Part shown: positions 1-7,026 of the stretch, one piece after another
How the letters are laid out: every line of letters starts with the position of its first letter
Numbering within the stretch: the first letter of the stretch is position 1
Origin: Verrucomicrobiales bacterium
GTDB lineage: Bacteria; Verrucomicrobiota; Verrucomicrobiia; Limisphaerales; UBA9464
Reading direction: 5' to 3'
Assembly (NCBI GenBank): GCA_003445095.1
Contig: DLVS01000691.1
Location: 1-15,983 of the forward strand
DNA length: 15,983 nt
Program-made: the position numbers and the translations under genes
The notes under the pieces: model-generated
Database searches by the model: none
What the model saw: only the letters and a program-made list of their open reading frames with translations
Told to the model about the DNA's origin: nothing

Positions 1-172
1 ACACGGAAGTTTGGCCATTTCTCGCTCGACTGGTCTCCACAGTCCGTGGACCGCACGGCTCCGCCGGAGCAGAGCTACCGCCACCACCATCTTCGGATGG
101 GCTCCTGTTCATCGACATTTCGCCAACGCGATTGCCAGTCAGAGTGAATTCGCGTCTGATTTCCGCTCATCC

Positions 173-2185
173 ATGAGTTATCAAACCTTGGTGTTGGCAA
201 TCTGGGTCGTTCCTTGGGCGCTGTTCGCAGACGGGCCAGCTGACAACCAGTCCGACAGCGTTCGCCGGATTCCGCCGCCCGGCGTGGCGATTCCAGAAGA
301 GGCGCGACGCGAGTTGACCGCGGCGGTAGAAAAACTGGGGACCGAGATCGCGTCCTTGCACCAGGACTCCACACCGTCCGGCCTGCGCGCCCTGATTCCC
401 GACGTCCAGATTTTCCATAAGGCCGTGGACTGGGCTCTGCGCTACGACGAGTTCTTCAAAACCAACGAAGTCGAAGCGGCCCGGTTCGAGCTCGACGAAG
501 GCTTCAAGCGCGCCGCCGCCCTCCGCGCCGGAAAGCCGTATTGGACGGAAGCGCGCGGTCTCGTGGTTCGCGGGTACGTGTCACGCGTGGATGGCTCGGT
601 GCAGCCTTATGGTTTGGTCGTACCCGAGGCGTTTGATGCCCACGACGGCCGCGACTATCGACTCGATGTTTGGCTGCATGGTCGCGGCGAGCAGTTGAGC
701 GAGCTGGCCTTTATCTACGACCGAAGCCGGAACTTGGGTGAGTTCACGCCACGAGGCGCCTTTGTGCTGCATCCGTACGGACGCTACTGCAACGGTTCGC
801 GATTCGCTGGCGAGGCCGATCTATGGGAGGCGCTGGCAAACGTCCAAGCGAGGTATCCCATCGATCCAAACCGACTGTTGGTCCGCGGCTTCAGCCTCGG
901 AGGCGCCGCCTGCTGGCACCTCGCCACTCACTTCGCCTCACGCTGGGCAGCGGCCGCGCCCGGGGCCGGATTCAGCGAAACCGCCGAATTCCTGAAGGTT
1001 TTTCAACAGGAATCCCTCACACCGGCGCCGTGGGAGCAAAAGCTCTGGCAACTCTACGACTCCACGGCTGTCCCTCTCAACGTCACCATGATACCGCTCG
1101 TCGCCTACACCGGAGAACAGGACAAACAGATCCAAGCGGCTCAGGCCATGGAGCGCGCGCTCCGCAGCGAGGGACTTGAGTTGACCCACCTCATCGGCCC
1201 GAAGACCGGCCACAAGTACGAACCCGGAGCGAAGGCGGAGTTGAACCGTCGGATAGATGCCTTGGCTGCGATCGGACGCAATCCGCTTCCGCAAACCGTG
1301 CGTTTCCAGACCCCAACCCTGCGATACAACCAGATGGCCTGGGTCACCGTGGATGCGCTCGGCGAGCACTGGGAAACGGCCCGAGTCGAGGCTCGCCTCG
1401 TTCCAGATTCCAACTCGGTGGTGGCACTGACAAAAAATGTGCGCGCGCTCACGTTCGCCATTCCCCCTGGGCTAAGCCCCTTCGATCCGACCACACCCGT
1501 CGTGGTCCAGGTAGATGGCGTCTCGCTGACAACCGACCGTCCGGAGTCAGACCGTTCTTGGACCACCTCGATCCAATGGAACGAAGGCCGCTGGCAAACC
1601 GGGCGCCCTTCCACTCCAGGACTGAGAAAGAAGCACGGTTTGCAAGGCCCGATTGACGACGCCTTTATGGACTCCTTTCTCTTCGTTCGTCCGACCGGCC
1701 AACCCATGAATCCGGCGGTCGGGACATGGACCACGCGAGAGTTGAACCGAGCTGTCGAGCAATGGCGGCAGCAGTTCCGCGGCGACGTGCGCCTCAAGAA
1801 CGACACTGAAGTTACCGAGTCAGATATCGCACAGCATCACCTTGTGTTGTGGGGAGACCCGCAGAGTAATTCGCTGCTGGCCCGAGTCTCGCCCCAACTC
1901 GGTATCCCCTGGAACGCGAACGGCGTTCGGACGCCGTCGGCCAACTATCCTGCCGACCAGTTCGTGCCGGTATTCATTTATCCGAATCCGCTAAACCAGG
2001 ACCGGTACGTGGTCGTGAATAGTGGTTTCACCTACCGCGAGTACGACTACCTGAACAACGCGCGACAAACACCCAAACTGCCGGATTGGGCGTTGATTGA
2101 TATTACGAAGCCCAGCTCGCCGCGGGTCCCTGGCGGAATCGCCGCAGCTGGATTCTTTGGAGAAAATTGGGCGTGGCACCCATAA
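173..2185 (+). CDS. Secreted prolyl-oligopeptidase-like alpha/beta hydrolase
   Basis: This 670-residue protein is probably an exported serine hydrolase or peptidase of the alpha/beta fold. I start it at the ATG at 173 because it begins directly with a signal peptide (MSYQTLVLAIWVVPWALFADG). The frame is open further upstream to a TTG at 11, but that extension is Arg/Ser-rich and unlike coding sequence. The nucleophile elbow G-F-S-L-G-G places the catalytic Ser at residue 241. The likely acid is Asp317 in YTGEQDK and the likely base is His347 in GPKTGHKYEP, giving Ser-Asp-His in the usual order. About 300 residues follow the hydrolase domain, including an FMDSFLFVRPTG segment and a C-terminus ending in FFGENWAWHP; this two-part build is familiar from large secreted hydrolases of Verrucomicrobiota and Planctomycetota. 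The substrate (peptide, or ester such as an acetylated polysaccharide) cannot be told. There is no clear ribosome binding site before the ATG, as for most genes here. Confidence 0.85.
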   Translation: MSYQTLVLAIWVVPWALFADGPADNQSDSVRRIPPPGVAIPEEARRELTAAVEKLGTEIASLHQDSTPSGLRALIPDVQIFHKAVDWALRYDEFFKTNEVEAARFELDEGFKRAAALRAGKPYWTEARGLVVRGYVSRVDGSVQPYGLVVPEAFDAHDGRDYRLDVWLHGRGEQLSELAFIYDRSRNLGEFTPRGAFVLHPYGRYCNGSRFAGEADLWEALANVQARYPIDPNRLLVRGFSLGGAACWHLATHFASRWAAAAPGAGFSETAEFLKVFQQESLTPAPWEQKLWQLYDSTAVPLNVTMIPLVAYTGEQDKQIQAAQAMERALRSEGLELTHLIGPKTGHKYEPGAKAELNRRIDALAAIGRNPLPQTVRFQTPTLRYNQMAWVTVDALGEHWETARVEARLVPDSNSVVALTKNVRALTFAIPPGLSPFDPTTPVVVQVDGVSLTTDRPESDRSWTTSIQWNEGRWQTGRPSTPGLRKKHGLQGPIDDAFMDSFLFVRPTGQPMNPAVGTWTTRELNRAVEQWRQQFRGDVRLKNDTEVTESDIAQHHLVLWGDPQSNSLLARVSPQLGIPWNANGVRTPSANYPADQFVPVFIYPNPLNQDRYVVVNSGFTYREYDYLNNARQTPKLPDWALIDITKPSSPRVPGGIAAAGFFGENWAWHP

Positions 2186-2206
2186 GTGTACCAAAGAACA
2201 CGGTAA

Positions 2207-2226
2207 GGCCGCGTTCCACCGCGGCC
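2207..2226 (+). terminator. GC-rich hairpin after the hydrolase gene, possible terminator
   Basis: GGCCGCG (2207-2213) and CGCGGCC (2220-2226) form a perfect 7-bp stem around the loop TTCCAC, beginning 22 bases after the hydrolase stop codon. No run of T follows, so this is a weak candidate for an intrinsic terminator. The rest of the gap to the next gene shows nothing recognisable. Confidence 0.3.
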
Positions 2227-2374
2227 GCATTCAAATCCGTCTGGCTCGTGGAGTTGCTTTGGGGAACGAGGGAAGCGTCTGTCGTGTGGGTTCATCGACA
2301 CGACCGAGAATTTCGTCCGAAACAAAACACACCGACTCCAAGGCCAGAAGCCGGCCGATCGCGAGCCTGCTTCC

Positions 2375-3217
2375 ATGTCCGCAGTTCCCGCCTTTGCGCG
2401 CTACCCTGGCATTCGCTTGGCCGCTTTCACCCTGATCGAATTGCTCGTCGTCATTGCAATCATTGCCATTCTGGCGGGAATGCTTTTGCCGGCCCTCAGC
2501 AAGGCCAAACAAAAAGCGCACGGCGTCCACTGTATGAACAATGCTCGGCAACTCGGACTCGGATGGACGCTCTACGCGGGCGACTTCCAAGATGTGGCGC
2601 TCGGTCCGTTCGCCGACCCCAGGACGCCGTCGTGGATGGACGGCGCTTGGGATCAAGTGCCCTCCGGAATCACCAACAAGACGATCACCAACAGCCCCAC
2701 GTTCCGGTACATCGGCTCGCTCGCTTCATTTCATTGTGCCGCCGACCGCAGCAAGCTGCGCTCCGGCGGTCTGTTGCTTCCCCGCGTCATGAGCTATGCC
2801 GCCAATGCGATGATGGGGCCACCCAGTGGTTACGCGGCCAACCAGGGCGGGCGATATCAGAGTGTGCGCAAGCTGGGCGACTTCAACACACGGGGTCCGA
2901 GTGAAGTGTATGTGCTGCTCGACGAACACGAAAACAGCATCAATGACGCGCACTATTTTCCTTTTGATAACCTGAACAGCTATTCGCGACAGCCCTGGTT
3001 GGACGCGGTCTCAGGCCGGCATGGCAACGCGGGTGGATTCATGTTTGCCGACAGTCACGGCGAAATTCACAAATTCAAAACGCCTGGGCTCAGCAAAGTT
3101 CAGAAGTCGGGCGACGGCTCGACCCCGCGTCCCTACCCGGCGCTCACGTTCATTGGCTCGACAGAGCTGGCGGACTTCCAATGGATTACCAATCATTTCG
3201 CGCCGCCAAAACCCTGA
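2375..3217 (+). CDS. Prepilin-type N-terminal cleavage/methylation domain protein (type II pseudopilin-like)
   Basis: The 280-residue product starts with a 17-residue basic leader and then the class III signal [16 protein letters not shown]. Prepilin peptidase should cut after Ala17, making Phe18 the methylated first residue and Glu22 the conserved +5 glutamate; Ala replaces the more usual Gly at -1. The hydrophobic stretch (about 18-40) would be both membrane anchor and pilin helix. Near the C-terminus the motif [17 protein letters not shown] matches the H-x(n)-D-G type ending of the very large pseudopilin-like family of Verrucomicrobiota, Planctomycetota and Lentisphaerota. Such proteins are thought to be exported or surface-displayed by type II secretion/type IV pilus-like machinery; each genome carries many and individual roles are unknown. 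No other secretion genes are nearby, so it is not part of a secretion operon here. There is no obvious Shine-Dalgarno sequence before the ATG. Confidence 0.9.
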   Translation: MSAVPAFARYPGIRLAAFTLIELLVVIAIIAILAGMLLPALSKAKQKAHGVHCMNNARQLGLGWTLYAGDFQDVALGPFADPRTPSWMDGAWDQVPSGITNKTITNSPTFRYIGSLASFHCAADRSKLRSGGLLLPRVMSYAANAMMGPPSGYAANQGGRYQSVRKLGDFNTRGPSEVYVLLDEHENSINDAHYFPFDNLNSYSRQPWLDAVSGRHGNAGGFMFADSHGEIHKFKTPGLSKVQKSGDGSTPRPYPALTFIGSTELADFQWITNHFAPPKP

Positions 3218-3281
3218 CTTGTGAAAGAGTTGCCCGGCCGCGACCGACGACCGATATCGCCGTGTAAACGGAATTTCGGTT

Positions 3282-4313
3282 ATGAGTCTGCAGCCCCAGA
3301 TCCCAGCATGGCAACCGGCCCGATTAGAGCCTGTCTTTCATCACAACGGTGGTTTTCATGGACCCAGTGGCGCGGCCACTTCCCCTACTGATGACGTCCT
3401 TCTCGACGCCTACTCGCAAACTGTCTCGCGAGTCGCCGAGCGTGTCGCGCCAGCCGTCGTTAATATTCAAGTCGAACGTGGTGGGACCGGTTCCGGCTTC
3501 GTCATCACTCCTGACGGATTTGTCGTCACCAATTCCCACGTCATTCGCGGCGGCCGAGAGTTTTCGGTGACGTTGGCGGATGGTCGAATTCTCCGGGCCG
3601 AGCTTGTCGGTGAGGACGCCGAAACAGACTTGGCGATTTTGCGCCTCAACGCGCCGTCGCTGCCGCATTTGCAGTTCGCCAACTCCGGAGAACTGCGCGT
3701 TGGCCAGATCGCGGTCGCGGTGGGGTCGCCCTACGGCTTTCAACAGACGGTGACCGCCGGGGTCGTCAGCGCGCTTGGCCGATCGATGAGGGCGCAGTCC
3801 GGGCGATTGATGGATGACATCCTACAAACCGATGCGGCGTTGAATCCGGGAAACTCGGGCGGCCCATTGGTTAACTCGCGTGGAGACGTGATCGGCGTGA
3901 ACACTGCCGTGATCATGCCCGCGCAAGGAATCTGCTTTGCTATCGGGAGCGATACGGCGCAGTTCGTCGCCGCGTGGTTGATCAAGGACGGTCGAATCCG
4001 GCGCGCGTGGTTGGGGTTCGCTGGACAAAATACCGCCCTGCCGACACGAATCGTCCGGCATTTCAAATTGCCCGTCGATCGCGCGGTTTTGGTCACCGGG
4101 GTTGAACCGGAGAGCCCGGCTCACCGTGCCGGCCTTCGTGACGGTGATCGAATCGTCGCCTTCAAGGGAGAACCCATCGGGCGTCTGGACGACCTTCACC
4201 GCCGTCTCGTGGCGAACGAAATCGGAGTGACGTCGCCGCTCACAATTCTCCGCCTAGGCGAGAAGTTAGAACTACCGATTACTCCGGGCGAGCTGCGCGC
4301 GGTGGGCTCTTGA
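3282..4313 (+). CDS. HtrA/DegP-like serine protease (S1C) with one PDZ domain
   Basis: A 343-residue trypsin-fold protease. The catalytic triad is visible as His86 (TNSHVI), Asp116 (ETDLAIL) and Ser192 (NPGNSGGPL), in the spacing normal for HtrA proteases. A single PDZ domain follows at about residues 240-335 (carrying HRAGLRDGDRIVAFKGEPIG). Family members are protein-quality-control or regulatory proteases, usually trimeric and periplasmic. Oddly, there is no signal peptide or membrane anchor: the N-terminus MSLQPQIPAWQPARLEPVFH is not hydrophobic, and an in-frame TGA at 3222 with no ATG, GTG or TTG between rules out an obvious longer start. The protein may therefore be cytoplasmic, or have lost its signal. 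Its last 53 residues (from Ile291) with the stop codon recur as orphan fragments at 7027-7252 and 10666-10765. No clear ribosome binding site is present. Confidence 0.92.
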   Translation: MSLQPQIPAWQPARLEPVFHHNGGFHGPSGAATSPTDDVLLDAYSQTVSRVAERVAPAVVNIQVERGGTGSGFVITPDGFVVTNSHVIRGGREFSVTLADGRILRAELVGEDAETDLAILRLNAPSLPHLQFANSGELRVGQIAVAVGSPYGFQQTVTAGVVSALGRSMRAQSGRLMDDILQTDAALNPGNSGGPLVNSRGDVIGVNTAVIMPAQGICFAIGSDTAQFVAAWLIKDGRIRRAWLGFAGQNTALPTRIVRHFKLPVDRAVLVTGVEPESPAHRAGLRDGDRIVAFKGEPIGRLDDLHRRLVANEIGVTSPLTILRLGEKLELPITPGELRAVGS

Positions 4314-4372
4314 ATTCAGACTGCGGCGCAAAAAACGCTAAACACGTGTGACGGCCGCTCGGCGCGAACGCA
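4152..4372 (+). repeat. Protease-tail repeat, copy 1 (in situ 3' end of the HtrA-like gene plus downstream DNA)
   Basis: This is the parent copy of a dispersed repeat: the last 54 codons (with stop) of the HtrA-like gene and about 59 bases beyond. Copy 2 (7027-7252) matches over the whole length including the noncoding part (AATTC, GACTGCG, a run of A, GCTCGG). Copy 3 (10666-10765) matches the last 31 codons and TGAATTCAG. All three copies share the bases TGAATTC at the stop codon. Confidence 0.85.
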
Positions 4373-4388
4373 CCTGGAAATTCCGCGT

Positions 4389-4448
4389 TTACGCGGGCTC
4401 CAGCGGCGACGCCTTCACCACCCGTTCGCCAGCAAGATAGATCTGCCC
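4389..4448 (-). pseudogene. Orphan C-terminal fragment, DUF2071-tail repeat copy A
   Basis: On the minus strand this reads GQIYLAGERVVKASPLEPA and a TAA stop, with no gene body upstream. It is almost the same as copy B (5437-5493, GQIYLARERAVKAWRLEPA and stop) and resembles the true end of the DUF2071 gene at 10803 (HLLFARELSVKAWWLTPA and stop). It lies 75 bases beyond the protease stop codon and converges on it, as the intact DUF2071 gene does on protease-tail copy 3. The similarity to copy B stops just after the shared GATCTGCCC, so it is a short relic. It might instead belong to a genome-wide dispersed repeat. Confidence 0.6.
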
Positions 4449-4473
4449 CTGTCGCGCGATTCGAGGTGTCACC

Positions 4474-4530
4474 CGGCGGCAAAGCAGAGCGGCGCTTGAG
4501 TTCCTTACTCAATTCCTTACTTTGCCGCCG
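4474..4530 (+). promoter_or_regulatory. Inverted and direct repeats before vapB, candidate operator
   Basis: CGGCGGCAAAG (4474-4484) and CTTTGCCGCCG (4520-4530) form a perfect 11-bp inverted repeat whose right arm ends on the first base of the vapB GTG start codon. Between the arms lies a direct repeat, TTCCTTACT at 4501-4509 and again at 4513-4521, with a 12-base period, slightly more than one helical turn. AbrB-type antitoxins usually bind repeats of this kind to repress their own operon, so this is a reasonable operator candidate. It could also be a folding element in the mRNA leader. No convincing -35/-10 pair was found. Confidence 0.45.
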
Positions 4531-4781
4531 TGAAAGCGACGGTCACGAGCAAGGGCCAGATCACCATTCCATTGGCGATCCGGCGTAAGCTGAGGCTGCA
4601 TACAGGCACCGTGATCGAGTTCGACGAAGAGGCGGATTGCCTAAAAGCAACCAAGGTGGTCGATCGGGAGCGCATGCGTTCCGCTGTCGGCCTGGCAAGG
4701 AAGGAGCTGGCGGCCAGAACGACGCTCCAGTGGCTGGAGGAGCTGCGCGGCCCCGTCGAACTCCCGCGGCGCAGAAAATGA
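4530..4781 (+). CDS. vapB: AbrB/SpoVT-type antitoxin (VapB-like)
   Basis: An 83-residue protein with the swapped-hairpin AbrB/SpoVT DNA-binding fold in its N-terminal half: KATVTSKGQITIPLAIRRKL followed by TGTVIEFDEE. The basic C-terminal part (about residues 50-83, including ARTTLQWLEELRGPVELPR) would be the toxin-binding tail. The start is a GTG at 4530; the SKGQITIP motif begins at residue 7, leaving no room for a later start, and there is no Shine-Dalgarno sequence. Its stop codon overlaps the vapC start in ATGA, so the two are almost certainly translationally coupled. As known for the family, it should neutralise the PIN toxin and, alone or in complex, repress the operon; the repeats at 4474-4530 are the obvious binding site. 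The pair sits inside the mosaic region, between two copies of the DUF2071-tail repeat. Confidence 0.88.
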   Translation: MKATVTSKGQITIPLAIRRKLRLHTGTVIEFDEEADCLKATKVVDRERMRSAVGLARKELAARTTLQWLEELRGPVELPRRRK

Positions 4782-5179
4782 CGACGGCCGTTGACACTTC
4801 GGTGCTGATCGCCATCGCAAAGGACGAGCCTAGCGCTGAGGAATGGGTTGATCTTCTGGCCGAGGCTCACAACGACGGTGACTTGGTCATTTGCGATGTC
4901 GTGGCCGCGGAGTATTTCGCCCTGCTGATGAACGAGGGAAAATTTCGTGAAAGCCTTGCCGCGTTGGGGATTTCGTTCAGCGCGACGGAGCTCGCATCGG
5001 CCCAAGTCGCTGGCTCGATCTTCAAACAATACCGGCGCGAAGGCGGTCCGCGGGAACATCTGGTTCCAGACTTCCTCATCGGCGCTCACGCTCAGACCCA
5101 AGCCAACCGAATTGCAGCCATCGATCGCGGCTATCTTCGCGGATATTTCCCGCGTCTGCAGGTTCTGAAGCCAAAGTAG
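4778..5179 (+). CDS. vapC: PIN-domain ribonuclease toxin (VapC-like)
   Basis: A 133-residue PIN-domain protein, the expected size for VapC. I start it at the ATG at 4778, which overlaps the vapB stop (ATGA) and begins MTTAVDTSVLIAIAKDE, the standard N-terminus of the family; the frame is open upstream but that part lies within vapB. The four acidic metal-binding residues are all present: Asp6 (AVDTSV), Glu45 (VVAAEYFALL), Asp98 (LVPDFLIGAHA) and Asp116 (AAIDRGYL). The toxin should therefore be catalytically intact, a Mg/Mn-dependent endoribonuclease that typically cuts tRNA or rRNA. Together with vapB this is a complete toxin-antitoxin module, which could stabilise the surrounding accessory DNA. 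The target RNA cannot be inferred. Confidence 0.9.
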   Translation: MTTAVDTSVLIAIAKDEPSAEEWVDLLAEAHNDGDLVICDVVAAEYFALLMNEGKFRESLAALGISFSATELASAQVAGSIFKQYRREGGPREHLVPDFLIGAHAQTQANRIAAIDRGYLRGYFPRLQVLKPK

Positions 5180-5254
5180 TCGTGAGGCGCAGCAGAGAGA
5201 CGCTCGACCAGACGCGTTTGGTTTCACGTTGCCCGCGCCGTGGTCCTCTTCCGA

Positions 5255-5335
5255 TCACTCCGGGCTCAACCGCCACAGCCTGATGGTTGAATCATGACTA
5301 CCTGAAGCCAGCAGGATCCCGCCAGAATAACGTTC
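5255..5335 (-). pseudogene. Orphan C-terminal end of a WD40-repeat protein
   Basis: Read on the minus strand this gives GGILLASGSHDSTIRLWRLS, then PE and a TGA stop at 5255. LASGSHDSTIRLW is a textbook WD40 blade ending, but no other blade is found upstream. The reading frame continues through repeat-like DNA (translating as AEGNLSERRQRR) into copy B of the DUF2071-tail repeat, which is not WD40 sequence. It is thus only the last blade of a lost gene, another gene end stranded in the mosaic region. Confidence 0.65.
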
Positions 5336-5397
5336 ACGATCTGGGAAGTCGTGTCGCTGGAGGCAATGGGTGACTCCATTGCCTTGCGGCCGACGCT

Positions 5398-5493
5398 GGC
5401 GACGCTCCGACAGGTTTCCCTCAGCTTCTACGTTCAGGCGGGTTCCAGCCGCCACGCCTTCACCGCCCGTTCGCGAGCAAGATAGATCTGCCC
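5398..5493 (-). repeat. DUF2071-tail repeat copy B (orphan C-terminus plus downstream DNA)
   Basis: On the minus strand it reads GQIYLARERAVKAWRLEPA, a TGA stop (5434-5436) and 38 more bases. From the stop codon outward, 34 of 39 bases match the sequence after the stop of the intact DUF2071 gene (10767-10805), including the block GGCGACGCTCCGACAGG. The coding part also matches (FARE..VKAW.L.PA against LARERAVKAWRLEPA). Copy A (4389-4448) has only the coding part. The same block may be a repeat family found elsewhere in the genome, which this window cannot show. Confidence 0.65.
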
Positions 5494-5647
5494 TGGACCC
5501 CCACCCTCCCCGCCCAGATTCAGTATGTCACTAATGTAGATCTGATAAGCATTAAGGGCCTAGCACACATTGGCCTCCTTCCGGTAAAGGCATCATCGTT
5601 GTGAAGAGCACTAGCAACGATAACAAACTCAACCGAAAGGAGACCGT
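5494..5647 (+). other. Noncoding leader of the IS110-type remnant, with a hairpin and ribosome binding site
   Basis: No gene is visible here. ATCGTTG (5595-5601) and CAACGAT (5615-5621) pair as a 7-bp stem with a 13-base loop. AAAGGAG lies a few bases before the ATG at 5648, a real Shine-Dalgarno sequence, unlike the host genes in the window. In IS110-group elements the DNA between the left end and the transposase start encodes a structured bridge RNA that guides recombination. This stretch is in the right place to be the remains of one, but I cannot define its ends and it may be incomplete. Confidence 0.4.
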
Positions 5648-5827
5648 ATGAAGAAAGTCATGGCCGGAATCGATCTCCATGGCAATAACGTTATGGTGGG
5701 GATCGTCGATGCCGACGGGCGCCGCGTGCAGCATCGCAAGCTCGAGTGCGACTTGCGCCAAATCGATCAGTTCCTCACCCCGTACGAAGCGCACCTTGAG
5801 TGGCCGCCGCCCAGAAAGTCAGAATGA
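5648..5827 (+). pseudogene. N-terminal fragment of an IS110-family (DEDD) transposase
   Basis: The 59-residue frame begins MKKVMAGIDLHGNNVMVGIV, which is the start of IS110-family transposases: GIDLH carries the first Asp of the RuvC-like DEDD catalytic site, followed by the NN...VGIVDADGRR strand. Homology seems to run to about DQFLTPYEAHLE; the remaining residues WPPPRKSE and the stop look like unrelated DNA fused at the break. A full transposase is some 300-400 residues, so more than four fifths is missing, including the rest of the DEDD domain and the C-terminal serine domain. It cannot be active. Its strong ribosome binding site and starting codons are intact. The 95 bases between its stop and the RAYT gene show nothing I recognise. 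Confidence 0.78.
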
Positions 5828-5922
5828 TCGCCAACCAACGCACCCGGGCATTCAACCTGTCGCCGCTCTCGAAGGCCAGCCAGTGTTGCGAAGCGAACTA
5901 ATCCCACCCGCTTGTTCCCCGC

Positions 5923-6954
5923 TTATTCGACCACTCGCACTTGCAGATCGCGCACCGTGAAGAGCTCCGGATCGAGTCCCTGCATCCGCCGGGCGCCGTC
6001 TTTGCGCTGGGCGCTGAAGCGCGGACGCAAGGCGGTGAAAATGCGGTTCACAAAGTCGCGCGTGCCTAAAATCGCGCCATCGGCGAAATAGCGCACTTTC
6101 AGGCGGAGATACTCCGGAATCGCCAAGCGGCCGCGGGCGGCCACCACGGCTAACACGTCTTCTCGCTTAAAGCCCTTGCGCAATGGTTGACCTGCTGGGG
6201 TGGTGCCTTCGCGCTCCGCGCCCTGTCCGAAGAGCCAGACCCGATACTTCACGAGCGCCTCGTGGAGTTTGTTCTTGGCTTCCGCCACGCGCTCGCCGCC
6301 GGCGATGGCGGCGCGCAATCCGCGTTGCGCCCGCCGACTGCCGCTGGCCGCTTCGGCATAGCCACACCACCGGTAATCCTTGGGATCCTTTACCAACCCG
6401 GCGCGCACGGGGTTCAAGTCGATATAAGCCGCCATCGTGGACAACGCTTCGCCGGCGCCTTCGACCAGCACACTCTTGAAGCGTTCCTCCCACAACGTGC
6501 CTTTGCGTCCCTTTTGCCGGTTGAACCACTGAGTGAAGCGCTGCTTCAAGAGCTTCATGAACGCGCTCACATCCCACATCGAAGCGCAGATCCGTTCCCA
6601 GAAAGCCCGTTCACCCGCGGCATCGCCCGCTTGCCGAAACATCTCCATCCGCTGGCGCGCCGTCGCGGCGCTCAGGGCCGTGCCGGACAAGAGTTCGAGT
6701 TTCCTGTGCAACTCTTCTGAGCCGGGCAACTCCTTCGGCCGTTCCGGGACTTCGATGAGAATATGAAAGTGGTTGGAGAGGATGCAGTAGGTGAGGATGC
6801 GAACTCCACAAAAGGCTTCGTATTCGCGCATCAGCCGCACGAACTGTTCCCGTTCCACCTCGCCCAAGACAAACTGCCGATCCACGACGCGAGACAAACA
6901 ATGATAGTAAGCGACGGTATGCCCCTCTGGCGCCTTCAATCGAGGTAAACGCAT
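5923..6954 (-). CDS. REP-associated tyrosine transposase (RAYT, IS200/IS605-like Y1 transposase)
   Basis: A 343-residue single-strand DNA transposase of the TnpA_REP type. I choose the ATG at 6954 (MRLPRLKAPEGHTVAYYHCL), because the family core starts here; the in-frame extension to 7053 runs into protease-tail copy 2 and is not transposase sequence. The HUH metal-binding motif is NHFHILIEVP (His62, His64) and the nucleophile is Tyr177 in AAYIDLNPVRAG. The KGTLWEERFKS segment between them is also typical. The C-terminal extension (about 250-343, with EYLRLKVRYFADGA and GTRDFVNRIF) is seen in long RAYTs. All catalytic residues are present, so it may be functional. RAYTs are host-domesticated relatives of IS200/IS605 that move or maintain short palindromic REP sequences. 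The 72 bases before the start include GGGACGGGTCAATTATTA (minus strand), possibly the element's end. A second RAYT C-terminus lies at 10283. Confidence 0.9.
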   Translation of the reverse strand: MRLPRLKAPEGHTVAYYHCLSRVVDRQFVLGEVEREQFVRLMREYEAFCGVRILTYCILSNHFHILIEVPERPKELPGSEELHRKLELLSGTALSAATARQRMEMFRQAGDAAGERAFWERICASMWDVSAFMKLLKQRFTQWFNRQKGRKGTLWEERFKSVLVEGAGEALSTMAAYIDLNPVRAGLVKDPKDYRWCGYAEAASGSRRAQRGLRAAIAGGERVAEAKNKLHEALVKYRVWLFGQGAEREGTTPAGQPLRKGFKREDVLAVVAARGRLAIPEYLRLKVRYFADGAILGTRDFVNRIFTALRPRFSAQRKDGARRMQGLDPELFTVRDLQVRVVE

Positions 6955-7026
6955 GCGCCAACCAGAGCGAAGTTTCCCACCCGCGCAACCTCTCTTTCTA
7001 ATAATTGACCCGTCCCTTTCCGCTTT

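Noticed and set aside
1..172. Possible 5' end of the hydrolase gene, or another gene, before 173
   Set aside because: The frame is open, but the translation is Arg/Ser/Thr-rich and is followed by a normal signal peptide at 173; nothing else is recognisable.
1141..1806. 221-codon minus-strand frame opposite the hydrolase gene
   Set aside because: Low-complexity Arg/Ser/Thr composition and complete overlap with a convincing gene.
2167..2904. A 245-codon open frame overlapping the prepilin-like gene
   Set aside because: Arg/His/Ser-rich composition typical of an off-frame reading in GC-rich DNA; the prepilin-like frame has an unmistakable N-terminus and C-terminus.
6187..6720. 177-codon plus-strand frame opposite the RAYT gene
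   Set aside because: It is antisense to a clear transposase with its catalytic motifs and has no recognisable domain.
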